DNA from: Amyelois transitella
Taxonomy: Eukaryota; Arthropoda; Insecta; Lepidoptera; Pyralidae
Reading direction: 5' to 3'
NCBI RefSeq assembly: GCF_032362555.1
Contig: NC_083505.1
Span: 6,377,501-6,441,500, forward strand
Length of the DNA stretch: 64,000 bases
Under the pieces are notes generated by a model. It saw only the letters and a list, made by a program, of their open reading frames with translations. It ran no database searches and was not told the origin of the DNA. The translations under genes and the position numbers were made by a program. Shown in pieces: positions 24,353 through 34,938 of this stretch (its first letter is position 1; each line of letters starts with the position of its first letter).

Positions 24353-24805
24353 GCCGTGCCGTGTGGTTCCCGGCAGTTATATAAATAATTATAAAAAACT
24401 TTTAAAACAAGCTTTTAAGTGCCCTAAAAAGATCAAAATAAAATTTTAAATCACATTAACCACATTCATTTATGCTTTTACAGAATTGAAATTATAATAA
24501 AATCTTGTCGCGATGCCTAGAAGAAATCTCTACATATTCAGTCAGATAAAATTGTTGAGATTAAAAAAGATAAAGATAAAAAAGAGTAGGACCACTAAAT
24601 CTCTTTCCCATGGATGAGGTAATAGACGGCTAAGGGATAGGCTTATAAAATTGGGATTTTTCTTGTAGGCGATGGTCTAGGAACCTATCACTAATTGAAT
24701 CTAAATTATATCACTAAGTCTAACACTGAATGTGGCCTGTGTCAGTCTTTCCAGACTGCTGGCTTTACCCTCTACCCCGCAAGGGATATAGATGTGATTT
24801 TATGA
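24353..24805 (+). mobile_element. Lepidopteran SINE split by an insertion
   Basis: The head GCCGTGCCGTGTGGTTCCCG (to about 24375) is separated from the body, which resumes at about 24582 (AAAGAGTAGGACCACTAAAT) and runs to GGGATATAGATGTGATTTTA. The intervening 200 bp is AT-rich and unidentified. Downstream, 24806-25940, I see no gene or clear repeat. Confidence 0.55.
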
Positions 24806-25942
24806 ATGATTGATCCAAATAAGGTAAAGTTCCCCTTGTTGATATGGTCACGGTGGTCAGACAGGATTCGCTCCGTGAAATATCATACACGTGACTTACA
24901 CACTGGATCGTGGCTTTGGATTGTACTGTTGGATTTTGAACAATTGACTCCTTTGATAAGGCGGTAGTAGGTATATTGAAAAAAGGAAATGCCTAATGTT
25001 GCCTAACTCCTATCTCGAGTAAAACAAGAGTTTCTAGATTACATAAAGTTGGTTACTGAAATTATGGGTTAATTCACTTGTGTACCTAGGTAGTATCACT
25101 CAGATGATCAAAGTAGAATTTTCGATGTTTTCATTTAACCTTGATATCAATAAATGATATGATAACTCTGTTCATGGAATTATTTCTCCGAGATGAACAA
25201 AGGCGACGTTTTTATTTATTTGACTTAATCAAAAAAATATATTTAATTTTAATTGGGGATATGTATCACATGATAAATGAGGTATCGAAACGTCCACTTT
25301 GTTCACTTATTTATAGGTGTACATACATACACATTTAAAAAAAAACCAAGAATGTAATAATGCATTTGCAAAAATACTGATAGGTATAAGAGATAAATGT
25401 TATAGATCTCTTGCAATGCAATTTTTTTTTGTTTGGATTGCTTTAGTACTCAATATAAATGTTAGCTAAGAATAAGTTTAGTAATCGTGAATTTCAAAAT
25501 ATTTTAAATACTGATTATTATACCTACTAGTTAAGTAATTTTACTTTTTTGAGGATCATGTTAATTATATTTTTGTTAACGCGAGATTTAAGTTCCCTTT
25601 TACTAAGTTTAAGCGTTAAGTCAAACACTGAATGTGATAAATTATTTATTACATGTATTCTTATTATTTGCATTGCTCTTTTGATGAATTGTATTATAGA
25701 TTATTATGTGACAAATCATAAATAAATATTGAACTGATACATGCATATGCTTTTATTTCACAAGAATAGAATAGATTCCTGGATAAAAGATGTAAGGTAC
25801 TTATGTTCTTCTCAATACTCATGTGTGCGTCTTTGAGATAACTTTTGCCCGCGTACGCACAATGACCCGTTTTAATGCTCCCGTGGCAATTTCGTTAAAT
25901 TTAAGAAACAAACATTCCAAATTAAGGATATTAAATTAACTA

Positions 25943-25975
25943 GCATTTCCCGCGGTTTTGCTCGGCACATTGTCG
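25943..25975 (-). mobile_element. Helitron-like 3' terminus (minus strand)
   Basis: CTAGCATTTCCCGCGGTTTT on the plus strand reads, reversed, as a GC-rich block followed by CTAG, like the end at 30853. The extent of this element to the right is not resolved. Confidence 0.3.
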
Positions 25976-25994
25976 TTCAAAGACAATCCCACTG

Positions 25995-28900
25995 GAACCA
26001 TATATTCCTTTTTTTCGGGGTGAAAGATACCCTTCTTTTTCTTCTTCTTCAGTTTCTTAGTTTTATACCCTTTTCATGTTTATCCTATAAACAAACATTG
26101 TATTTTTAGTAGTATTTAAGTAAAAAATCTAAACCCATCGCTCTGTCGGGCCATCGTGTATTCATCCCATACAATCAGTTGACAATCGCGCAAAACTCTC
26201 GTGATCTTTATCACTGTTTAACTTGCTAAAAATTTCGAAAATCATTTGAAGTAGAGCAAAAAGATCAAAAAGTGGACCCTGGGCTGAAACTGATAGTTCC
26301 AGTTAAAGAGAAGTCGCTTTTTGAAGGGGGAGATATTTTTATTTTTGATTTGAAAAAAATATTATTTATAGAACTTAAAATTCCTAGGTATACGTTTTTA
26401 TGTATAGGCAGTTTCTCAACGTCCCTGGAAATGTATGAATTCTTGAGATGAAATTTCTCCGCGGTTTCTTCGTTATGTGTGGATGTGGATTAATCGTAAA
26501 TTTAAGCTAGTATTAGTACCCAAACAACAAAAAAATTATAAAACTTGGAACTTTTACCCCCCAACTGTGATGTGATTTTCTATCAAAAACAAGAGTGTTT
26601 ACGTGAAATATCTGAGTGCATTGGTTAGTATGAGGCGGACATTTTGATACTTTCTTTTGCTCTTATTATGTTTAGCAAATGATAATACGACAATGTGTCT
26701 TAGGTATATGTATTCTTTTGCAGGTAACATGGATGATGTCAGGGACGGGAACTCGGATATGTGTGGATGTTGAAGAGACAAACCTCTTTAGAGTTTAAGA
26801 GGGTTTTTCTTCTAATTTCATCTTTGATTTGATTCTATTTTTTGATAGATTTTGTTTTAACATTCATGTCATGTCTCTGCCTCTCATCCTATATGTAACT
26901 TAAAATAAAATAACTTTTATTTTATTGAGTGCTCCGTTCTTTCAATTAAACCACTACTCTGCTTAATTAGTATATCTTTCCAAACCTAGAGGTATACTAA
27001 TAGGTTATGGACCGCAAAAACGATGGACGGACACGGAGATCAAGTTCATGGATTATGTTATATTATATGATATTGGGTCACTTATGTACTTTACATTATG
27101 TACAGTTTGCACAAGGCCGGATATTAGTTATGCAGTAACTAATCTAAGCCAGTTAAACAGCTGTTACACGGAGTAACATTAGGTAGCTGCTAAAAGAGAG
27201 CTGAGGTACTTAAAATGTACAAAGAGCTTTGGTCTTAGATACGAGTCATCTGATACAGCCAAAGTTGTTAGTTATGAAGATGCAAGCCACGGATCTACCT
27301 ATGAACCATATATTCCTTTTTTCGGGGTGAAAGATACCCTTCTTTTGCTTCTTCTTCAGTTTCTTAGTTTTATACCCTTTTCATGTTTATCCTATAAACA
27401 AACATTGTATTTTTAGTAGTATTTAAGTAAAAAATCTAAACCCATCGCTCTGTCGGGCCATCGTGTATTCATCCCATACAATCAGTTGACAATCGCGCAA
27501 AACTCTCGTGATCTTTATCACTGTTTAACTTGCTAAAAATTTCGAAAATCATTTGAAGTAGAGCAAAAAGATCAAAAAGTGGACCCTGGGCTGAAACTGA
27601 TAGTTCCAGTTAAAGAGAAGTCGCTTTTTGAAGGGGGAGATATTTTTATTTTTGATTTGAAAAAAATATTATTTATAGAACTTAAAATTCCTAGGTATAC
27701 GTTTTTATGTATAGGCAGTTTCTCAACGTCCCTGGAAATGTATGAATTCTTGAGATGAAATTTCTCCGCGGTTTCTTCGTTATGTGTGGATGTGGATTAA
27801 TCGTAAATTTAAGCTAGTATTAGTACCCAAACAACAAAAAAATTATAAAACTTGGAACTTTTACCCCCCAACCCCTTAAACTAGGGGGTGAAAGTTTGAG
27901 ACTGCCGCAAGTTTTGGCGCTAGAGGTCTGAATGCGGCCTCGGAGAGGTAAATCTTTTGATAGCGTCGTATAAAAAGTGCTGCAGTGTGTACGAAAAAAA
28001 TCCGAAAACCCCCCTCCCCTCCCAACTTTCCCTCCCTCACCCCTGTATCTCAGAAATAACAGCACGTTGAAGAATTCTGTTTATTACGGGATCACGTTGA
28101 GTTGAGGGGGCTAAAGTAGTACTAAAAGTAGAATCTGAAATAGGGAAACTTAATTTTCTGTTTGAGATCTGAAAATTATACACAAGTACAGAGAACACAG
28201 ACTTTTCATCAAATGAAAACATTATTCAGTTTTTTTTTAAATATCTCTTATACCCTTGCATTACGGGATAAAAGTGTAAGTATTTGTCGCTCATTTTTTC
28301 TTTCTACCATAAGCAACCTACAAAAAGAAATGAAATCCCACAAAAACATTTCATGTTAAAGGTTGCCAATACGAGACCATATAGCTCGCACTGTCAAAAA
28401 GTAATATTTGAAATCGCAATACAAACTTGAAAATATCCTAGTGGTCTCACCTGTAAGGTAGGTAAGTTCGCCGAGCAATGAAGATTCGAATAAGAGAAAT
28501 TGATTTGAATCAGAGAGTTGATTCGGATCAACTTTTTGATTCGAATCAATTGGACAATACGATTCATCAATGAATCGAATCAATATATAATACAATCCGA
28601 ATGGGTTAATGACTGCGATCATTCGAATTAAACGTGATTCGAGTCCCATCACTATGAAATCATGTCTAAAATAAAACCCTAAAAAGCGACTTGCGAAGAG
28701 TTCTCTTTACTATGTAATAAATTTGATAAGAAAAAAAGAGATGTGATTTTCTATCAAAAACAAGAGTGTTTACGTGAAATATCTGAGTGCATTGGTTAGT
28801 ATGAGGCGGACATTTTGATACTTTCTTTTGCTCTTATTATGTTTAGCAAATGATAATACGACAATGTGTCTTAGGTATATGTATTCTTTTGCAGGTAACA

Positions 28901-29475
28901 TGGATGATGTCAGGGACGGGAACTCGGATATGTGTGGATGTTGAAGAGACAAACCTCTTTAGAGTTTAAGAGGGTTTTTCTTCTAATTTCATCTTTGATT
29001 TGATTCTATTTTTTGATAGATTTTGTTTTAACATTCATGTCATGTCTCTGCCTCTCATCCTATATGTAACTTAAAATAAAATAACTTTTATTTTATTGAG
29101 TGCTCCGTTCTTTCAATTAAACCACTACTCTGCTTAATTAGTATATCTTTCCAAACCTAGAGGTATACTAATAGGTTATGGACCGCAAAAACGATGGACG
29201 GACACGGAGATCAAGTTCATGGATTATGTTATATTATATGATATTGGGTCACTTATGTACTTTACATTATGTACAGTTTGCACAAGGCCGGATATTAGTT
29301 ATGCAGTAACTAATCTAAGCCAGTTAAACAGCTGTTACACGGAGTAACATTAGGTAGCTGCTAAAAGAGAGCTGAGGTACTTAAAATGTACAAAGAGCTT
29401 TGGTCTTAGATACGAGTCATCTGATACAGCCAAAGTTGTTAGTTATGCAGATGCAAGCCACGGATCTACCTATGA
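25995..29475. repeat. Tandem duplication with internal deletion in the first copy
   Basis: Unit A-C-B occupies 27303-29475 (A 27303-27872, C 27873-28739, B 28740-29475). The first copy has A (25995-26565) joined directly to B (26569-27304) with 3 extra bases (TGT) in place of C. The junction between copies (27303-27304) shows a 2-base GA microhomology. The copies differ by very few bases (for example GTTATGAAGATG versus GTTATGCAGATG). B includes the left LTR of the copia-type element. Confidence 0.85.
26768..27002 (+). repeat. Duplicate copia-type LTR
   Basis: Copy, within the tandem duplication, of the LTR at 28939-29173 (TGTTGAAGAGACAAACCTC to AGGTATACTAATA). The retroelement sequence after it stops at the duplication junction (27304). 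Confidence 0.8.
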
Positions 29476-30167
29476 TCGAAAGTCATTTGGTGGAGTAGTG
29501 TTCAAATGGACAGGAGCTGCAATCTCATGGGAATGCAAAAAGCAAAGGACTGTTGCGCTCTCAACTGCGGAAGCTGAGTATGTGGCTCTATCTGAAGCAG
29601 CTAGAGAGGCAATATTTCTAAGAAGATTCATAACTCATAGCATCTACTCTGGAACCAATGACAGTCTACAGTGATAGTCAGTCTGCTGTTGCAATTGCAC
29701 AAAATCCTGTGCATCATCAACATACTAAACATATTGATGTGCGCCACCATTTTATAAAAGAAGCAGTTGAGGATGGTATTATTCAGCTTGAGTATGTAGA
29801 GACAGCTTGTATGGCAGCTGATGCGTTGACCAAACCTCTGGCGAATGGTAAGTTTAGATGGTGTGAGGAGAATATGGGTGTAGGTGTATGACAGTGATGA
29901 AAGATGACTGAACTGTGAGCGTTGGATGATTAAGGGGAGACTGAGAGATGAAATTAAGGAGGATTGTTGAAGAGACAAACCTCTTTAGAGTTTTAGAGGT
30001 CTTTTCTTCTAATTTCATCTTTGATTTGATTCTATCTTTGAGGTCTCTGCCTCTCATCCCATATGTAACTTAAAATATCTTTTATTTTACCGAGTGCTCC
30101 GTTCTTTCAATTAAACTACTACTCTGCTTAATTAGTATATCTCTCAAAACCTAGAGGTATACTAATA
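28939..30167 (+). mobile_element. Ty1/copia-type LTR element, internally deleted
   Basis: 5' LTR 28939-29173 (starts TGTTGAAGAGACAAACCTC, ends TATACTAATA) and 3' LTR 29965-30167 with a small internal deletion. A 5-bp target duplication, GTGGA, flanks it (28934-28938 and 30168-30172). The sequence after the 5' LTR, GGTTATGGACC, fits a copia-type primer site. Only about 790 bp of interior remains, encoding the end of pol. Confidence 0.85.
29219..29891 (+). pseudogene. Copia pol remnant: RT end and RNase H
   Basis: The conceptual reading, across stops and a shift, gives CTRPDISYAVTNLSQL, VVSYADASHGSTYDRKSFGG, ISWECKKQRTVALSTAEAEY and, from 29658, YSDSQSAVAIAQNPVHHQHT with KHIDVRHHFIKEAVE. These are the ordered Ty1/copia RNase H motifs (D, E, D). 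Gag, protease, integrase and most of RT are missing, so the element cannot move by itself. Confidence 0.85.
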
Positions 30168-31567
30168 GTGGATAGCGTTACATAAACGTAAACAAACTTA
30201 ATAGGTATTATTGTGATAAATAGCAAGTTTTAAGACTATATTTCCGACTACAACACGAGTTGCCATCTGTTGATTTTTTTAATTTGCCGCTTATAATATA
30301 AAATCATTAAACTATTTTTATCCACTTGAAGTAAATTGGGAAGATTAAGAAACTTGAAGGGTGGGTATGTACCTCACGAATTGAGTGAAGCAAACCGCCA
30401 AACGCGTGTCGACTGCTGCGTTACATTACTTAACAGGTACAAGACAATCATTAAAGGTTTTTAAATTGAATCACTGGCTGGAGCCTAGCCCATTGCGATA
30501 AGCCTTTTCAGAGAGTTTTGACTTAGGTTTAGGAATAAATATTTTTAAGAGTTGTAACATTGCGCACTTTCTATAATATAATACAATTTCTTTGCTCGCA
30601 GGTCAAGACTATGTCAAATTGTCAAGTCAGTTCAATGTATGCGCATTGCGCTAGTGTCGCACGCTACAAGACAGCGTGAGAGACCTTAGCCCAACTTAAC
30701 ACGCGGGGGCGAGAAGGAGGAAAGAAGCTGTAGTATATACATAAGTTACGTTGACTTTTTAGGGCTTACCTTGCATCCTATTTTGAATATAAATCTATTT
30801 CTAAAAAAAGATTTACGGACATAAATAATGCATTTTTGTTTTATTTTCATAACTAGCTATAATACCCGGCTTCGCCCGGGAGTTGATATAAGATTACACG
30901 GTAGGTGAAATAAAAAAAAAAACTTTGACGCGATATTAAAAAAAATTATTGAAAACATTCGCTCATTGTTTACACTATTTGCTTATAAACAACATTTTTC
31001 ATTTTATTGTCTGGAGTATTATATAATATAGATTTTTCGGAATTCCTACCCTTGAGCAAGCTACATATAGCTGACCGTGAGAGAAGCAGGGTTCTTTGAG
31101 GTTAATGCCACAATATTTTAAAGTTTGTCTTTGCGCCTTGTTAATTGTAAAACTAAAAGCTAATTTAATTGGAAATTGCAGTCTTTTAAATTGAAATGAC
31201 AATAGGACAGTAATCGAAAAAAAATCTAAGTTGTGTTTTAAAATAAAGTTTGTTATACAAGAACATCACTAAATAAATATTTTTAAAAAATAACAATGAT
31301 TTATAATTTTAAATCAATAAATAAAGTTGCATAAATCCAATATTTTTTATCTGTGCAGCGTAAGAACCCAAACACCAATCACAGTGGGTGACGTCATACG
31401 TAATGAGTGATAAGTAAACAACACTGCTTTGTATGTTATTTCGAGTTATTCTACGATTTATTTGCATTTTTCAAAAAATATTTAATTGTAATTAGTTACG
31501 AATTGAAGGACTTTATTCATAACAGAAGTTGTCGCAAGTGCTTGAAGCCGCCTATTAAGTTTTTATC

Positions 31568-31691
31568 ATGGAACAAGGTTACAAGCCGACAATAGAAATC
31601 TCCCATAAGATTGATATTTTCATGGTCGGCAGTTTCTTTGCCACTAATTCCGACTTAGTATTGCTGAATTTAGAAATGTGAAAACATTTAT
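31568..31691 (+). pseudogene. Relic 5' exon of the MVG-type element gene (third copy)
   Basis: From ATG 31568 it reads KIDIFMVGSFFATNSD, then in a shifted frame AEFRNVKTF, up to a donor-like GTAAGT at 31692. It resembles the ORF at 46079 (KVDAIMVGVYFKDNPDF). It lies in an insertion that splits the Helitron helicase, whose right part contains TATGACGTCACGCG. One frameshift is evident. Confidence 0.5.
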
Positions 31692-32254
31692 GTAAGTATT
31701 TCGACCTCTTTTTGTTTATCTTAACAACAGAAATGATTGAAGAAAAAACAAAAGAAAACATAACCTAAAACTAGTTTCATTGTTTACAAAGTTATTTTCA
31801 CATATGTTTTTTCTATGATTTTAAAGGTAGATATTTATTGGTTTTGCATGTTTCTAGATCTGCGAGAAAATACTTAAACTATCCAAGCACTGATCACTTG
31901 TAATAGGGCTTGTAGTTTGTTTTCCAAACATATGACGTCACGCGATCTGAATTGACGTAAAGTGCTGTTTTCGCGGCAATTTTAAATTAATTACGTTTTT
32001 GACAGTTTTAAATACTCCAAAAGATTTATTTATTTACAATATTATTTTTTATGGATATATAAATAAATAAAGATTATTTATAAACACAATCTGAAAAGTT
32101 GTCCGGTTCCCTATTCAGAAGAGATCAGTGGTATTCTAGGTATAAATACTGTTTGTCCTTTGTTCTTTCCAGATATAGTTCAGCTTCAATAATATTATTC
32201 GATAGCTGTTTTACGATCATTCTCGTTCCATTACATAGTTTTGGAGAGCTGAGA

Positions 32255-32875
32255 TTTCTAAGTACGGTAAAACACCCAATCATCGACACTTTAACGCACG
32301 AACTCTAGTATTTTTACAATATTTGTTTTATTTTTATTATTTTATCATATTTTGAAGTTTTCAGTAAAATTTTAGGGTATTTTGCATGATATATTAAAGT
32401 AGAAATGAATGTGATATAAAAATTTACAAGATATACCAATATAAAAATATGGTATTTTTGGCCTAATATTCGACTGCAGAAATCCAATTACGGACAACCG
32501 GTTTTCGACATGTTCCAATAATCGAGATCTAGTCTAAATCGACATGTTCTATTTATGGACACCCAATATTTAACGGTCCATTAATCGTGCACCCAGCCTA
32601 AAATTTTCAAATGGTAGCTTTAAACCGAAAAAAGTTATGAGCAATAAACCTTACTCACCTCCTTAGTGATTTCACTAATAAAACTGGCTTTCCGTTAAAA
32701 ACTTCTGCCGGTCGATATTTAAAGCTCCACCATTTTTGATCAAAATAACCTTGTGTATAACCAATGCTTCGTTTATGTTCAAATACACAACATTAGTATA
32801 TCCTTTTTTTATTTTACTTTTTATGTGTCGATCATTGGTGGTCTGTCGGACATTGGGTACTTTACGCTAGTATGA
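32255..32875. mobile_element. MITE-like insertion in the Helitron helicase
   Basis: Left AGTACGGTAAAACACCCAAT with CATCGACAC and, reversed, the right end AGCGTAAAGTACCCAATGTC with ATGATCGACAC are imperfect inverted ends. They bracket an AT-rich, non-coding 600 bp that interrupts the helicase reading. Exact ends and target duplication are unclear. Confidence 0.4.
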
Positions 32876-33924
32876 TTGAAGATCCAATTTCGAGACGAAG
32901 GCAGTGTAATGGCATTCCTGGTACTTGTAAAGAGTTCAGAAATTCTGTAGGGAAGTTGACACTTTCCTCACTGGATACCATCGTGTCCATCGATTTATGT
33001 ATATATTCTCTCTTCACCAGGTATTTTCTTTAGAATATTGAAATTGATATCGTCAACAACATTATTTTTTGTGGCCAACATTGCTCTTTGAAATAACCAC
33101 TCTACGTTGGTATAGTTTTGAACAATATTTGGATAAATTTTGTCGATTAGATCGTTTTCAGTAGTGGCTATGTTACAGAAATCACTATTGAGTTCAATGA
33201 GGCCGGTCGTTTGGTTAGTAGGATATGTATCTTCACCTATTTGTAAAAGTATTTTAGCAAAATGTGCTGTTGTTTCATCTTTTGATAATCAACTCTCATG
33301 TTTTTTGTTAGTGCAGTATTTGTACTTGTGACCAGAGATGTGACTTTTTTAAGCATGCATTGATTTGGTCTGCTGGTGTTGACTTGGGAATAACTGGAAG
33401 TGTTTGTCGAAAATCTCCCGACAGTATGAGTAGAGCTCTTCCCATTATTTCAGAGTTTTTTCGCAATTCTTGTAATGTTCTGTCCATTGCTTCAAGTGAT
33501 TTTTTATGAGCCATGGTGCATTCATCCCATAAGATAACTTAAGCTTGTTTTAGACATTGACCCCGTCCAGATTTTCCTGAGATTTTACATACCGGGAATT
33601 GTTGTTCTGCTATATTCAACGGTAGTTGTAAAGCAGAATGGGCAGTTCGTCCTCCTTCCATAAGTGTGGCTGCAATGCCGGATGATACTAGTAATAATTA
33701 ATAATCAAACTGAGAACTTTCTTTTTTTAAAGTCTGTTAAAAATACTTACATTTGGTATTTCACAATAAAGGCTCACAGTCGATTTTTTTCTTCTTAGAA
33801 TTAATTAAACACAAAATTAAAAATACTGACACGTGATACTTCAAAATAAATGCTCACAGATAACTTCTTTCATTTCCTTTCGCAATCGCTTTCAAAATCG
33901 AACTAACTCTAGCGGGTGATACCG

Positions 33925-34003
33925 GGCCCTTATATATTCAGAGAGCTGGGCTCTAGGATATTCGGAAAAGTTCGAGAATATATTCTTTTACACCTTCTAG
34001 AAT
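33925..34003 (-). promoter_or_regulatory. Heat-shock-like promoter upstream of the Helitron helicase
   Basis: Read on the minus strand, a run of HSF-type half-sites (TTC/GAA units at 34002-33995, 33985-33983, 33978-33971 and 33967-33961, including TTCTAGAA and TTCTCGAA) is followed 25-60 bp later by TATATAAGGGCCC (about 33938-33925). Transcription from it would run into the helicase remnant. Half-site spacing is canonical in two pairs and irregular elsewhere. No transcript evidence is available. Confidence 0.45.
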
Positions 34004-34009
34004 ATACTC

Positions 34010-34938
34010 GACATTATTATCCGCCGTAACAATAAGTTCTGCAGCTATAGCATAAGAGTAAAGGCGCGAAATTTGAAAACTTAAATTTCAAATTATTTTC
34101 AGAATTAATAATTAATAACTTGAATAACTAAATTTATCTCGCTTCGACTCCAAAATAAAAGCTACCTAATGCTGTATAAATATACAAAATTTAATAACTT
34201 TATTATAGAAACAATTGTAATTTAAGACTTTGTTGAAATTGGAGTTTTAAATTTTGCGCCATTGCTACACATGCTGTAATTGCTCGCAGCGCCTTTCAAA
34301 ACGATACTCAAATAATCGTTGTTCTGAATGGAGTTCAACTACTCGACAACAGATGGCGCCACTACTTCACTTAATTTTCAAGTTAAGGAATTGGAAAAGC
34401 CCTTATATCTTTAAAAATACGCCCTTTAAGTTAAAACGGGAACTTTCTTGTTCGAAGCGGGATAAAGGGCTATTGCACTATATAAGTCCCTTTATCGTAT
34501 CGGGAATCCTTTTTAAGTTTTATCGGCACACACATTTTATCAACTTAGTTTTATTATATATATGATATAATTAAAGTACGTACAATACATTAGAAACCCT
34601 AACAGCATTTTTCTATATCGAGTAGGTACATCATTAGCTTGTCAACATTAGTTTAACTTGCATATCACTAGTGACAGATGCGACACTAGCGCTATGCGCA
34701 TACAAAGGAACTAAACGGTGAACCAAGGAGTGTCCTATCTGTCTTTGGACCTATCCAAGACATATCGTAGATCGTAGATAGAGAAAACTAGGTATAATTG
34801 ATCTACGCGTGTAATAATCTAATTCTAAACATTAAACGTTTGTTAGACAAACCTAAAAAAATGTTTGTTCGGTGGTTTAATGGCTTATTTGGAATAAATT
34901 TTATTCATAAACCCTAAAAAGTACATCTGGTAGAAGCA
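34010..34938. other. Region upstream of the PTDSS gene
   Basis: No gene recognised; a 103-codon frame at 34254 has no domain. A 33-bp segment near 34679-34711 (TGCGACACTAGCGCTATGCG) is an inverted match of 30629-30660. No convincing TATA box was found next to the ATG at 34939. Confidence 0.35.

Larger units (their letters stand above)
30853..33720 (-). mobile_element. Helitron remnant with Pif1-like helicase, broken by insertions
   Basis: On the minus strand the 3' end has a GC hairpin (CCCGGGCGAAGCCGGG) and CTAG at 30853-30856, followed by T. Helicase pieces run right to left: 33308-33514 (LILSGDFRQTLPVIPKSTPA, LEAMDRTLQELRKN), about 33050-33260 (KILLQIGEDTYPTNQTTGLI), about 32870-32990 (VPGMPLHCLRLEIGSSIILA), about 32115-32265 (PKLCNGTRMIVKQLSNNIIE) and 30999-31202 ([29 protein letters not shown]). 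Insertions lie at about 31205-32093 and 32270-32870. No intact frame; the Rep part was not found. Confidence 0.8.

Noticed and set aside
26599..26781. 60-codon minus-strand ORF repeated identically at 28770-28952
   Set aside because: The identity comes from the tandem duplication, not from selection; no domain is present.
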